Below are positions 8,315 through 14,530 of a stretch of DNA of 19,591 nt, one piece after another. A model generated the notes under the pieces. It was not told the DNA's origin, ran no database searches, and worked only from the letters and a program-made list of their open reading frames with translations. Each line of letters begins with the position of its first letter. The stretch's first letter is position 1. This DNA comes from Gammaproteobacteria bacterium (GTDB taxonomy: Bacteria > Pseudomonadota > Gammaproteobacteria > JAPPPA01), in assembly GCA_028817755.1 (NCBI GenBank), contig JAPPPA010000025.1, positions 1 through 19,591 of the forward strand, written 5' to 3'. The position numbers were made by a program, and so were the translations under genes.

Positions 8315-8905
8315 GTGAAGAACGCTTTTCTAAATAGAGTAAGGCAGCCAATCTTGGCTGTACTCTCAGAGCACATTAGCCTGCCAGCTTTGCTGGCAGG
8401 CTTTTTCTGTTTAGTTGGCATGGCCTCTCATAGCCACGCTGAACAGTACATGTCGGAGCAAGAGTTCCTTGCAAAACACTTTTCTTCAACGCCCGCCACG
8501 AAAGCACTTTGGATTACCGGCGACCTTAAAACGCTGACGTCTAATGTGCTCCAACACCCACCTCAAAAGCTAAGACAACGCTACTGGCAGGACCAGCAGC
8601 GCAGCCTTTGGGTGATGGAAGAAATCGGCAAAGAAAAACCGATTACCGTAGGCATTGTGGTGAATGACGGCGCACTCGAAGAAGTCAAAGTACTGGCTTA
8701 TAGAGAGTCTCGCGGCTGGGAGGTGAAGTACCCTTTCTTTACCGAGCAATTTGATGCCGCTCAACTCAGCACAGAAAAGAACCCAACACAGCTAGACAAA
8801 AACATCGACAATATTACCGGTGCCACGCTCTCGGTAAGAGCCGTCACTAAGCTCGCACGCCTAGCGCTGCTTTATCACCAACACATTACTAAAGACACTC
8901 AATAA
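8315..8905 (+). CDS. Periplasmic FMN-binding domain protein with covalent flavinylation motif
   Basis: The 196-residue protein has an N-terminal hydrophobic export signal (core ISLPALLAGFFCLVGM, likely cleavage after SHSHA) and a C-terminal FMN-binding domain of the NqrC/RnfG type. The motif DNITGATLS fits D-x-x-[ST]-G-A-[ST]-x-[ST], in which ApbE attaches FMN through a phosphoester; Thr171 (second Thr) is the predicted site. No apbE gene is in the window. The GTG start is three bases after the porin stop and lacks a Shine-Dalgarno sequence, so translation probably depends on ribosomes finishing the porin. The next ATG (8420) would remove the export signal, so GTG is preferred. An intrinsic terminator is embedded in the signal-peptide codons. 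The likely role is electron carriage between the PepSY membrane partner and a periplasmic acceptor. Confidence 0.82.
   Translation: MKNAFLNRVRQPILAVLSEHISLPALLAGFFCLVGMASHSHAEQYMSEQEFLAKHFSSTPATKALWITGDLKTLTSNVLQHPPQKLRQRYWQDQQRSLWVMEEIGKEKPITVGIVVNDGALEEVKVLAYRESRGWEVKYPFFTEQFDAAQLSTEKNPTQLDKNIDNITGATLSVRAVTKLARLALLYHQHITKDTQ
8378..8407 (+). terminator. Intrinsic terminator inside the signal-peptide codons of the FMN-binding gene
   Basis: AGCCTGCCAGC (8378-8388) pairs perfectly with GCTGGCAGGCT (8392-8402) over 11 bp around a TTT loop and is followed by a T-rich run. It lies about 65 bases after the porin stop, the usual place for a porin terminator, yet within the downstream reading frame. 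It could end most transcripts after the porin and allow limited read-through. Confidence 0.8.
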
Positions 8906-8929
8906 CCGCCGTTCTCACCATCATTTGCG

Positions 8930-9700
8930 ATGACACGTAGCCACCCTAACAACGCCGTACAGAAACGCCAACGCCGAGCGCGCTTGCTGCACTCTATCTA
9001 CACATGGCACCGTTGGTTGGGCTTAAGCGTTTTACTTTGGGTATTGGTCTTTTCAATTAGCGGCTTACTCATCGAAGCCTCGCCCGCTTTACAGCTAGAC
9101 AGGAAGCACATCCGCAGTGCCTTGTTGTTAGACCGCTATGGCATTAGTCAGCCCACTGCAACTAGCCACTGGACAGCCGAGTCACTGCAGCTAGACATCT
9201 GGGATCAGGGCGCGAGTATCGACGGCCAATGGCTTAACCCATCGCCAGAAAACGTAGTCGGCATTACCAATAAGCTCGGCTTAATCGTTATAGCCAGCAC
9301 AAATCAATTAACGCTTTTCAGCTTGGATGGCGAATTAGTCGATACCCTGCCTAGCCCGAATGGCAAAGTAGAAAAGCTTGGCAAACAAACTGACGGCAGC
9401 TTAGTAGTACAAGCCGACGGCGAGCTATACACCGCCGATGACGAACTGCTTAACTGGCAGCGCAACGATAGTGGCGATATCCAATGGAGCCGCCAAGCCC
9501 CCGCCAACAGCGTGCAAGCACCGCGCCCTGCGCCCTTGCATGACATCAGCTATGAACGCCTCTTGCTCGACATTCATAGTGGCGCACTCTTTGGACCTGT
9601 TGGGCGCTGGCTATCACGCCTCGCGGCCGTCGTTATGATCTTGCTAGCGGTTTCCGGTTTTTACACCTGGTTTACCCGCTTCGCGCGCCGCCCTCATTAA
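8930..9700 (+). CDS. PepSY-associated transmembrane domain protein (putative haem-bearing membrane electron carrier)
   Basis: The 256-residue inner-membrane protein has two clear membrane helices, at about residues 30-50 (WLGLSVLLWVLVFSISGLL) and 226-247, with about 175 residues between them in the periplasm. The flanks match PepSY-TM proteins: HSIYTWHRWLGL before helix 1 and LLDIHSGALFGPVGRWLS before helix 2. His21, His27, His203 and His215 are candidate haem b ligands by analogy with PepSY-type ferric-siderophore reductases. The basic N-terminus (KRQRRAR) should stay in the cytoplasm. It lies 24 bases after the FMN-binding gene, so the two probably form one electron-transfer unit: quinol or cytoplasmic electrons to PepSY, then to FMN. 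The acceptor is unknown; ferric complexes fit the Fur-like box. Confidence 0.75.
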   Translation: MTRSHPNNAVQKRQRRARLLHSIYTWHRWLGLSVLLWVLVFSISGLLIEASPALQLDRKHIRSALLLDRYGISQPTATSHWTAESLQLDIWDQGASIDGQWLNPSPENVVGITNKLGLIVIASTNQLTLFSLDGELVDTLPSPNGKVEKLGKQTDGSLVVQADGELYTADDELLNWQRNDSGDIQWSRQAPANSVQAPRPAPLHDISYERLLLDIHSGALFGPVGRWLSRLAAVVMILLAVSGFYTWFTRFARRPH

Positions 9701-9713
9701 GGCCCTAGTTAAA

Positions 9714-10268
9714 CTAACGCTGACGTCTACGCGAAGGGTGGCGATTGCCGCCTTTTTTGTCTTTCCGCTTTAGGTAATACGGCGTTACCCCATCTGGGAA
9801 CAAAACCGGCGCTAATTCTTGTAAGGCTTTGAAATATACATCGCGCTTAAAGAACACGACCTGACGCAGCGGCTCCCAAGGTTCCACCCACTTCCAATCA
9901 TCAAACTCTGGCTTGTCGGTAGTATCAAAGCGAACATGCTCCTCGCCTTCGCGAGAAAGCACGAGCAAAAACCAAATCTGCTTTTGCCCAATTACCTTGG
10001 GAAAACTATTACGACGAATAAACCGTTGCGGCAAATCGTAATGTAACCAGCTTTTTGTCGAACCAATCAGCTTTACATGCTGCGGCTCTAAACCAACCTC
10101 TTCACGCAATTCGCGGTACATGGCCTCTTCAGGGGTTTCGCCGTCATCTAATCCGCCTTGCGGAAACTGCCAGGAATCCTGCCCTGCACGGCGCGCCCAA
10201 AATAAGCGGCCTTGGCCATTGGTGAGGATGATACCGACGTTGGCTCGGTAGCCTTTATCGTCAATCAT
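9714..10268 (-). CDS. rppH: RNA pyrophosphohydrolase (Nudix)
   Basis: RppH removes pyrophosphate from the 5' end of triphosphorylated mRNA, which opens it to RNase E decay. The 184-residue protein starts MIDDKGYRANVGI, nearly the same as E. coli RppH, which fixes the start at the ATG ending at 10268; the in-frame TTG one codon earlier is unnecessary. The Nudix box is complete (GGLDDGETPEEAMYRELREEVGL), preceded by the SWQFPQGG strand. The basic C-terminal tail (KRKDKKGGNRHPSRRRQR) could bind RNA. The gene converges with the PepSY gene with 13 bases between stops, and is divergent from the HAD phosphatase, as at the Pseudomonas rppH locus. Confidence 0.95.
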   Translation of the reverse strand: MIDDKGYRANVGIILTNGQGRLFWARRAGQDSWQFPQGGLDDGETPEEAMYRELREEVGLEPQHVKLIGSTKSWLHYDLPQRFIRRNSFPKVIGQKQIWFLLVLSREGEEHVRFDTTDKPEFDDWKWVEPWEPLRQVVFFKRDVYFKALQELAPVLFPDGVTPYYLKRKDKKGGNRHPSRRRQR

Positions 10269-10380
10269 CAAAATAACTCAAAATTTTTTACTGCCAGCGA
10301 TTGTTTCATATTTACGGCCGCCAACAAAACTGCCACGATGAACATCTGACTTTCTTGGGCAACGACATAAACAATTCGGC

Positions 10381-11079
10381 ATGAAATTAGCGATCTTTGA
10401 CTTAGATAACACGCTACTAAATGGGGACAGCGACTTTCTTTGGGGTGAGTTTATTTGCGAGCAAGGGCTGGTAGATAAGCACGAGTACCACGAAAAAAAC
10501 CGGCACTTTCATCAACAGTACATGGACGGCGAACTAAACATTACCGAGTTCGTAGAATTTGTATTGGCCCCTATGGCAGGTAAAACGGTAGAAGAGATGA
10601 CGGCCGTGCATGAAAAATTCATGCAGGCCAAAATCAAATACATCATGACGCGCCAAGCGCGCAAATTGATCGCCCAGCACCAAGATGTAGGCCACACTAC
10701 TCTCATCATTACCGCCACCAACGAATTCATTACACGGCCGATCGCCACGGCCTACGGGATCGACAACTTATTGGCGACACCTGCTGAAGTTAAAAATGGC
10801 AAATTTACCGGCAACTCACCCGGTACACCTTGCTTTCAAAACGGCAAGATTGAGCGTTTAGAGGCATGGCTAAAAGAGAACGACTATGAGCCAGAGGAAA
10901 CATGGTTCTATTCAGACTCTCGTAACGACATCCCGCTATTAGAGCAAGTGGACAACCCCATTGCGGTTGACCCAGACGATGCGCTGTTTGACCACGCCGA
11001 ACTACTGGGCTGGGAAGTGCTTTGGCTACACAAGCCGCGCCCTAATGAGCATGATGGCGAAGAGGACGAGCTTTACTAG
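10381..11079 (+). CDS. HAD superfamily subfamily IB phosphatase (SerB-like; possible histidinol-phosphatase)
   Basis: The 232-residue cytoplasmic hydrolase has HAD motif I as DLDNT (residues 7-11; Asp7 nucleophile, Asp9 acid/base), motif II in LIITATN, and motif IV as SDSRND (Asp179 and Asp183 bind Mg2+). The helical cap between motifs I and II is that of the SerB/HAD-IB group. In Pseudomonas aeruginosa the HAD protein next to rppH (PA0335) was, as I recall, reported to be a histidinol-phosphate phosphatase; the same neighbourhood here makes that a reasonable guess, but phosphoserine or another small phosphate ester is possible. The ATG at 10381 has no clear ribosome-binding site. A strong bidirectional terminator follows. 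Confidence 0.85.
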   Translation: MKLAIFDLDNTLLNGDSDFLWGEFICEQGLVDKHEYHEKNRHFHQQYMDGELNITEFVEFVLAPMAGKTVEEMTAVHEKFMQAKIKYIMTRQARKLIAQHQDVGHTTLIITATNEFITRPIATAYGIDNLLATPAEVKNGKFTGNSPGTPCFQNGKIERLEAWLKENDYEPEETWFYSDSRNDIPLLEQVDNPIAVDPDDALFDHAELLGWEVLWLHKPRPNEHDGEEDELY

Positions 11080-11094
11080 CAAGTAAGCGTCATA

Positions 11095-11122
11095 AAAAAG
11101 CCGGCCAATTGCCGGCTTTTTA
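11095..11122. terminator. Bidirectional intrinsic terminator
   Basis: AAAAAGCCGGC (11095-11105) and GCCGGCTTTTT (11111-11121) form an 11-bp stem with a five-base loop. The A and T runs flank it symmetrically, so it serves both the HAD gene (rightward) and the TRAP binding-protein gene (leftward). Confidence 0.9.
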
Positions 11123-11141
11123 TGCGTCAACGAAACTGACG

Positions 11142-12227
11142 CTAACCCGCGCCACGCGCGTTGTAATAAGCGCGTTCTGAAACGTCATGCCAAGCAATGA
11201 CGTTATCGCGGAAGTTGCGATACGAGTCATACACCTTCTGCGTTAACGGATCCGCAGCAGCCACTTCAGCTACCACCTCATCCGAAGTCTGGCGCAGCGA
11301 CGCCAACACGTCTTCAGGGAAGCGGCGCACATCGACTTTGTGTTTAGTGACTAAGGTATTCAGCGCCTGATTATTATTGGCAGTGTATTCCGCCAACATA
11401 CGGTTACTCACGGCTTGAGTGGCCGCACTCACAATCGCTTGTAAATCTTTGGGCAATGCATTCCAAGCATCTTTATTCACCATACACTCAAGCACTGGGC
11501 CCGGCTCATGCCAACCTGGGTAGTAATAGTGCTTGGCCGCTTTATACAAACCAAAGGCCAAGTCGTTATACGGCCCCACCCATTCAGTCGCATCAATCGC
11601 GCCAGACTGCAATGAGGTGAACAACTCAGCGCCCGGCAAGCTAACCGGTGTACCACCAAGGCGTTTAAGCACTTCGCCACCCAAACCCGGAATACGCATT
11701 TTTAGACCTTTCAGGTCTGCCACCGAGTTAATTTCTTTATTGAACCACCCGCCCATCTGCACGCCGGTATTGCCAGCATCAAACGGCACAAGGTTAAAGC
11801 GGTCATACACTTCCTGCCATAACGCCATGCCACCACCAAAATGCAGCCAAGAATGCATTTCAATCGCTGTTAGGCCAAAAGGCACCGCGGTGAAGAACTG
11901 CGTCGCGGGTGACTTACCTTTCCAATAATAAGCACCGGAATGGCCCATTTCTGCCGTGCCACGTGACACCGCATCAAATACTTCCAAAGGCGGGACTAAC
12001 TCACCACCACCGTAAACCTTTACGGTTAAACGACCATCGGACATTTCTGTAATGGCCTTGGCTAACCAAGCAGCGCCTGTCCCCAACCCAGGAAAGTTAC
12101 GTGGCCAAGACGTGACCATCTTCCACTTGATTTTCTTGCCTGCCGCTGTCGCAATTGCCGGTGCACTTGCCGCACCTACCGCCGCTGCCGTAGCGCCAGC
12201 TTTCCCTAAAAACTCTCTTCTATCCAT
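11142..12227 (-). CDS. TRAP transporter solute-binding protein (DctP family), TAT-exported, TakP-like
   Basis: The 361-residue periplasmic protein binds an organic acid for uptake by a TRAP (DctQM) permease. It begins with a twin-arginine signal (MDRREFLGKAGATAAA, cleavage near IATAAG), so it is exported folded. Family features are the KMVTSWPRNFPG first strand, the conserved ligand Arg in KMRIPGLGGE, and GAIDATEWVGPYND, whose Glu-Trp pair matches the metal-coordinating residues of the alpha-keto-acid binder TakP and the lactate binder of Thermus. The ligand is therefore probably a 2-oxo or 2-hydroxy acid held with a cation. No dctQ or dctM gene lies beside it, so it must work with a permease encoded elsewhere. 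An AAGAG-like ribosome-binding sequence precedes the ATG. Confidence 0.9.
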   Translation of the reverse strand: MDRREFLGKAGATAAAVGAASAPAIATAAGKKIKWKMVTSWPRNFPGLGTGAAWLAKAITEMSDGRLTVKVYGGGELVPPLEVFDAVSRGTAEMGHSGAYYWKGKSPATQFFTAVPFGLTAIEMHSWLHFGGGMALWQEVYDRFNLVPFDAGNTGVQMGGWFNKEINSVADLKGLKMRIPGLGGEVLKRLGGTPVSLPGAELFTSLQSGAIDATEWVGPYNDLAFGLYKAAKHYYYPGWHEPGPVLECMVNKDAWNALPKDLQAIVSAATQAVSNRMLAEYTANNNQALNTLVTKHKVDVRRFPEDVLASLRQTSDEVVAEVAAADPLTQKVYDSYRNFRDNVIAWHDVSERAYYNARGAG

Positions 12228-12456
12228 ATCGCTCTTATGCTCTATTTCTTGGTGGGAACTATCTGTCTTACCAGCTCCAACTTCGAGGCTAATAGTACAA
12301 CCTTCGCTTACCTAATTACGCAAATAGTTAGCCGCATCACAACATTTAGCTATCGCTATTAAAGATTGGCGAACAAGCCACTTTTTACTATGCCGATTTC
12401 CTCAAAACCAAGGGCAAGCTAACACTCCTAGTTAATAAATCGACCGCTTATCGGGC

Positions 12457-12493
12457 CGTTTATCCTGAAAAGTAACGTTTATCCCGAAAAATA
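12457..12493 (+). repeat. Tandem 18-base repeat, period 19
   Basis: CGTTTATCCTGAAAAGTA (12457-12474) is followed by CGTTTATCCCGAAAAATA (12476-12493), with two mismatches. A shorter relative, CGCTTATCGGG, begins at about 12445. Two near-identical sites about two helical turns apart, 107 bases before the lipoprotein start, look like an operator for an unknown regulator. Confidence 0.5.
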
Positions 12494-12556
12494 CTACCGA
12501 CTATCGCATCGAGATAGCCTTATTAAACGGATTATTAATACTTAATTCGTGCCAGA

Positions 12557-12593
12557 CGGGGGTCCGGCGTAAACGAAAAATCTACACGGGGTA
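12557..12593 (+). promoter_or_regulatory. Two G-run sites in the lipoprotein leader, complementary to the neighbouring ncRNA loops
   Basis: GGGGGTC at 12558-12564 and CGGGGTA at 12587-12593 lie before the ATG at 12601. The second ends its G-run nine bases before the start codon and is the only Shine-Dalgarno-like sequence. They are the reverse complements of GACCCCC (14339-14345) and of TACCCCG (14365-14371 and 14405-14411) in the ncRNA loops. Base pairing there would block ribosome binding; this is an inference. Confidence 0.45.
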
Positions 12594-12600
12594 CAAAATC

Positions 12601-13986
12601 ATGCGTTATTCAAACGTTTGGGGTTCACTTGTTCTTGGCTCAACGCTGGCGATCACAGGATGTGGTGGCGAGAGTCCACATATCGGTTCATCAGTTAACG
12701 TAGGTGACGTCACCGGCAACCTGCCTGATGTAAACCTACCTATTAGCGTCCCAGATCCAAGTGCAGCCGTAGCCCAAATTACCGGCCTACTCAATACCAT
12801 TGCTGGCATGCTGGCTGACTTAGAAGCCATTGAAGGCACCAATTTAAACGGTGCCGTTTCAGAGCTAGTTAACGCGCTAAACGGCGCACAACAAACGCTG
12901 GGCGAGGCGCTAAATCAAGCGCTAGCAGGTGACAACACCGCCGCCAATAGCGAAGTTTCAGACACTCTTTTAAATCTATTTAGCGGCGACCTTAAAGACG
13001 CCGTTAACCAGCTAAGTGCGGCATTTTTGGCGCAATTTCCTGCCGCTAACGACCCATTCGCTAGCATCGTAGGCAACCTAGACATTGCTGCAGCAGCATT
13101 TGGCGGCAGCGGTGAAATTTCACCGGCACTGCTTGATAACGCCGTTGGCGTACTGCAACCATTATTGACCTCTGTAGGTCTCGGTGTAGAAACCATCGAG
13201 CTACTTAGCATGGCCGAGGCTCTACAAACTGGCCTAGATGACATTGCAGGCCGTCCAGACTTAGTACCGGGCGTAGTGCCACACCCACTTAGCAGCCTGT
13301 CTCCTACACTTACAGCGCTACAAACAGCTGTACAGTCAGGCGACCTACAAACTGCTCTGGGCGAGGCACAAACACTTGTACCGCTAGCAGGCCTTCCAAG
13401 CCTATTGACCGAGCTAGGTTTGTTATCAAATCCTCTCAGCGGTCTACTACCTGATATCACTAACGCTTCTAGCAGCGATCTTAACGACCCAGCCAACCGT
13501 GCTGACGTTATTGAGCTACTAGCAGACGTTGTCGGCACCGTTAATGAAATCCTATTGGGTCTTATTCCACACAGTGTTGATCCAACCTTCGATCCACTGG
13601 TAGGCGCGATCATTGCGATTACCAACTTGTTAGATAACGTTGGCGGCAACCCAGAAGGTACCAGCGTGGCAGAAGCACTCGTAGGCAACCTAGATGGTGA
13701 ACAAACATCAACTGCACTCGCTAACTCACTACGTGATCTATTTAACGACCTGTTCACTGGCGTATTCCCAGTCACAGAGATCACCAATGACGTAGCACTA
13801 GCACTAGGTGACACCACTACTGCTGCAGCTGACATCACCGAAGAAGGTCTAGCAGGACTACTCACACCACTAACCGACGTACTAGCACCAATGATTGCGT
13901 GCCTAGACAACGTTGAGCCAGTAGGTAGTGCGGTAGACAGCTTACTAGGCCTTGGTGACGGCAGCTGCTTCGTCACCGCTCCGTAA
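12601..13986 (+). CDS. Acidic Ala/Leu/Gly-rich lipoprotein of unknown function
   Basis: I do not recognise this 461-residue family. The N-terminus is a lipoprotein signal with lipobox AITGC (Cys21 would be acylated). The mature part reads as a string of amphipathic helices broken by Gly/Pro turns. By my count it holds about 54 Asp+Glu against 5 Lys+Arg, and no Trp after the signal. Two further Cys, Cys434 and Cys456, could form a disulfide near the C-terminus. Leu is written mostly CTA, as in the porin, which suggests strong expression. It stands alone, with a tandem-repeat operator upstream, its own terminator downstream and the ACCCC-loop RNA next to it. It could be a cell-surface or periplasmic structural or ion-buffering protein; no function can be assigned. 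Confidence 0.85.
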   Translation: MRYSNVWGSLVLGSTLAITGCGGESPHIGSSVNVGDVTGNLPDVNLPISVPDPSAAVAQITGLLNTIAGMLADLEAIEGTNLNGAVSELVNALNGAQQTLGEALNQALAGDNTAANSEVSDTLLNLFSGDLKDAVNQLSAAFLAQFPAANDPFASIVGNLDIAAAAFGGSGEISPALLDNAVGVLQPLLTSVGLGVETIELLSMAEALQTGLDDIAGRPDLVPGVVPHPLSSLSPTLTALQTAVQSGDLQTALGEAQTLVPLAGLPSLLTELGLLSNPLSGLLPDITNASSSDLNDPANRADVIELLADVVGTVNEILLGLIPHSVDPTFDPLVGAIIAITNLLDNVGGNPEGTSVAEALVGNLDGEQTSTALANSLRDLFNDLFTGVFPVTEITNDVALALGDTTTAAADITEEGLAGLLTPLTDVLAPMIACLDNVEPVGSAVDSLLGLGDGSCFVTAP

Positions 13987-14036
13987 AGAGTCTCCTCTCT
14001 TCGCGCGACACGCACTTTTATCGCGCAAGTAGTTTT

Positions 14037-14063
14037 AGCCCCGCCCCTGGCGGGGCTTTTTCT
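14037..14063 (+). terminator. Intrinsic terminator of the lipoprotein gene
   Basis: AGCCCCGCC (14037-14045) pairs with GGCGGGGCT (14049-14057) over 9 bp, loop CCT, followed by a T run. A weaker stem GCGCGA/TCGCGC lies just before it (about 14003-14026). Confidence 0.9.
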
Positions 14064-14233
14064 ATCTACAAACTGATATATTTCGTAACGCATTAGCCAA
14101 TGCTTACAAAGACATACCGCTTAGTTTGTCCTTTCGCTCCGATTTTTCGACCAATCGTCAAATTACAAAATATTTAAGCTATTGTTTTCTAAGGAAAATA
14201 AAGCAGGGGCATTAAAAAACCCCATGTTTGCCC
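14064..14233. other. AT-rich spacer without a gene
   Basis: I see no coding potential in this stretch between the lipoprotein terminator and the ncRNA promoter. A GGGG/CCCC pair (14206-14209, 14220-14223) around an A-rich loop is too weak to call. An 11-codon ATG frame at 14224-14259 lacks a ribosome-binding site and overlaps the promoter. Confidence 0.4.
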
Positions 14234-14262
14234 TTGTGAATGAGTTCATGCCCGAATAGACT
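14234..14262 (+). promoter_or_regulatory. Sigma70-like promoter of the ACCCC-loop RNA
   Basis: TTGTGA (14234-14239) and TAGACT (14257-14262) each match consensus at 4 of 6 positions and are exactly 17 bases apart. The predicted start, about 14269, falls one or two bases before the first stem of the RNA (14271), which supports the assignment. Confidence 0.55.
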
Positions 14263-14268
14263 ATGCCT

Positions 14269-14462
14269 TAGCGATCGTACGGTAGACCCCACCAAGCGAT
14301 CGCGTTACTCCAAAGCGGACGTGGCACCCTACACAGATGACCCCCTGTAGCCACGTTACTTCGTTACCCCGCGAATGCTTTGGAGAGCTGTGACCAGGCT
14401 CCACTACCCCGGGAGCCAATCCAACGGCCTCCGCCCGACCCCGGCGGGGGCCGTTTTCTTTT
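14269..14462 (+). ncRNA. Candidate regulatory RNA with five stem-loops, each presenting ACCCC
   Basis: The region is non-coding but highly foldable. Stem A: GCGATCG 14271-14277 with CGATCGC 14297-14303, loop AGACCCC. A 9-bp stem CTCCAAAGC 14308-14316 with GCTTTGGAG 14377-14385 encloses two arms: B, ACGTGGC 14319-14325 with GCCACGT 14350-14356, topped by ACAG/CTGT with loop ATGACCCC; and C, TTCG 14360-14363 with CGAA 14372-14375, loop TTACCCCG. Stem D: GGCTCC 14397-14402 with GGAGCC 14412-14417, loop ACTACCCCG. Stem E is the terminator, loop CGACCCC. All five apical loops hold ACCCC. It does not resemble 6S, tmRNA, SRP RNA, RNase P RNA or a riboswitch I know. C-rich-loop sRNAs such as Xanthomonas sX13 are a functional analogy: such loops pair with G-rich leaders. 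A protein-titrating RNA is the alternative. Confidence 0.75.
14423..14462 (+). terminator. Intrinsic terminator of the ACCCC-loop RNA
   Basis: AACGGCC (14423-14429) pairs with GGCCGTT (14449-14455), extended inward by TCCGCC (14430-14435) with GGCGGG (14443-14448, one G-T wobble), giving a 13-bp stem with loop CGACCCC and then a TTTTCTTTT-type tract. The tract is on the plus strand only, which fixes the direction of the RNA. Confidence 0.9.
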
Positions 14463-14513
14463 GCGGCACAGTACATTCTCGCTTTACAGCCACCTCAGCC
14501 CGCTTTACTGTTT

Positions 14514-14530
14514 TCTCCTGACTCAGGAGA
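14514..14530 (+). promoter_or_regulatory. Hairpin sequestering the thiolase Shine-Dalgarno sequence
   Basis: TCTCCTG (14514-14520) is the exact reverse complement of CAGGAGA (14524-14530), with loop ACT. The 3' arm is the ribosome-binding site AGGAGA, six bases before the ATG at 14537. In the mRNA this would hide the site unless melted or bound. Confidence 0.6.

Larger units (their letters stand above)
12228..12600. other. Divergent intergenic region between the TRAP gene and the lipoprotein gene
   Basis: This 373-base, AT-rich stretch carries control sequences for both neighbours and no gene. It contains the tandem 18-base repeat at 12457-12493 and the G-rich leader of the lipoprotein gene (12557-12593). 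A TAATAC at 12536-12541 is a weak -10 candidate without a convincing -35. Confidence 0.5.

Noticed and set aside
12915..14093. A 392-codon open frame on the minus strand opposite the lipoprotein gene
   Set aside because: Its product is Ser/Pro/Arg-rich low-complexity sequence without domains and it is a by-product of the biased codons of the plus-strand gene, which has a lipobox signal and its own terminator.
14224..14259. An 11-codon ATG frame just before the ncRNA (MFALVNEFMPE)
   Set aside because: It has no ribosome-binding site and lies over the promoter of the RNA, so it would not be in that transcript.
14269..14462. Reading the ACCCC RNA on the minus strand as a CsrB/RsmZ-like RNA with G-rich loops
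   Set aside because: The minus-strand loops read GGGGT and lack the ANGGA motif of CsrA sites, and the T tract and promoter are on the plus strand.
14261..14476. A 71-codon minus-strand frame and a 76-codon plus-strand frame (14380-14610) across the ncRNA region
   Set aside because: Neither has a ribosome-binding site or recognisable composition; the region is explained by paired RNA stems with promoter and terminator.
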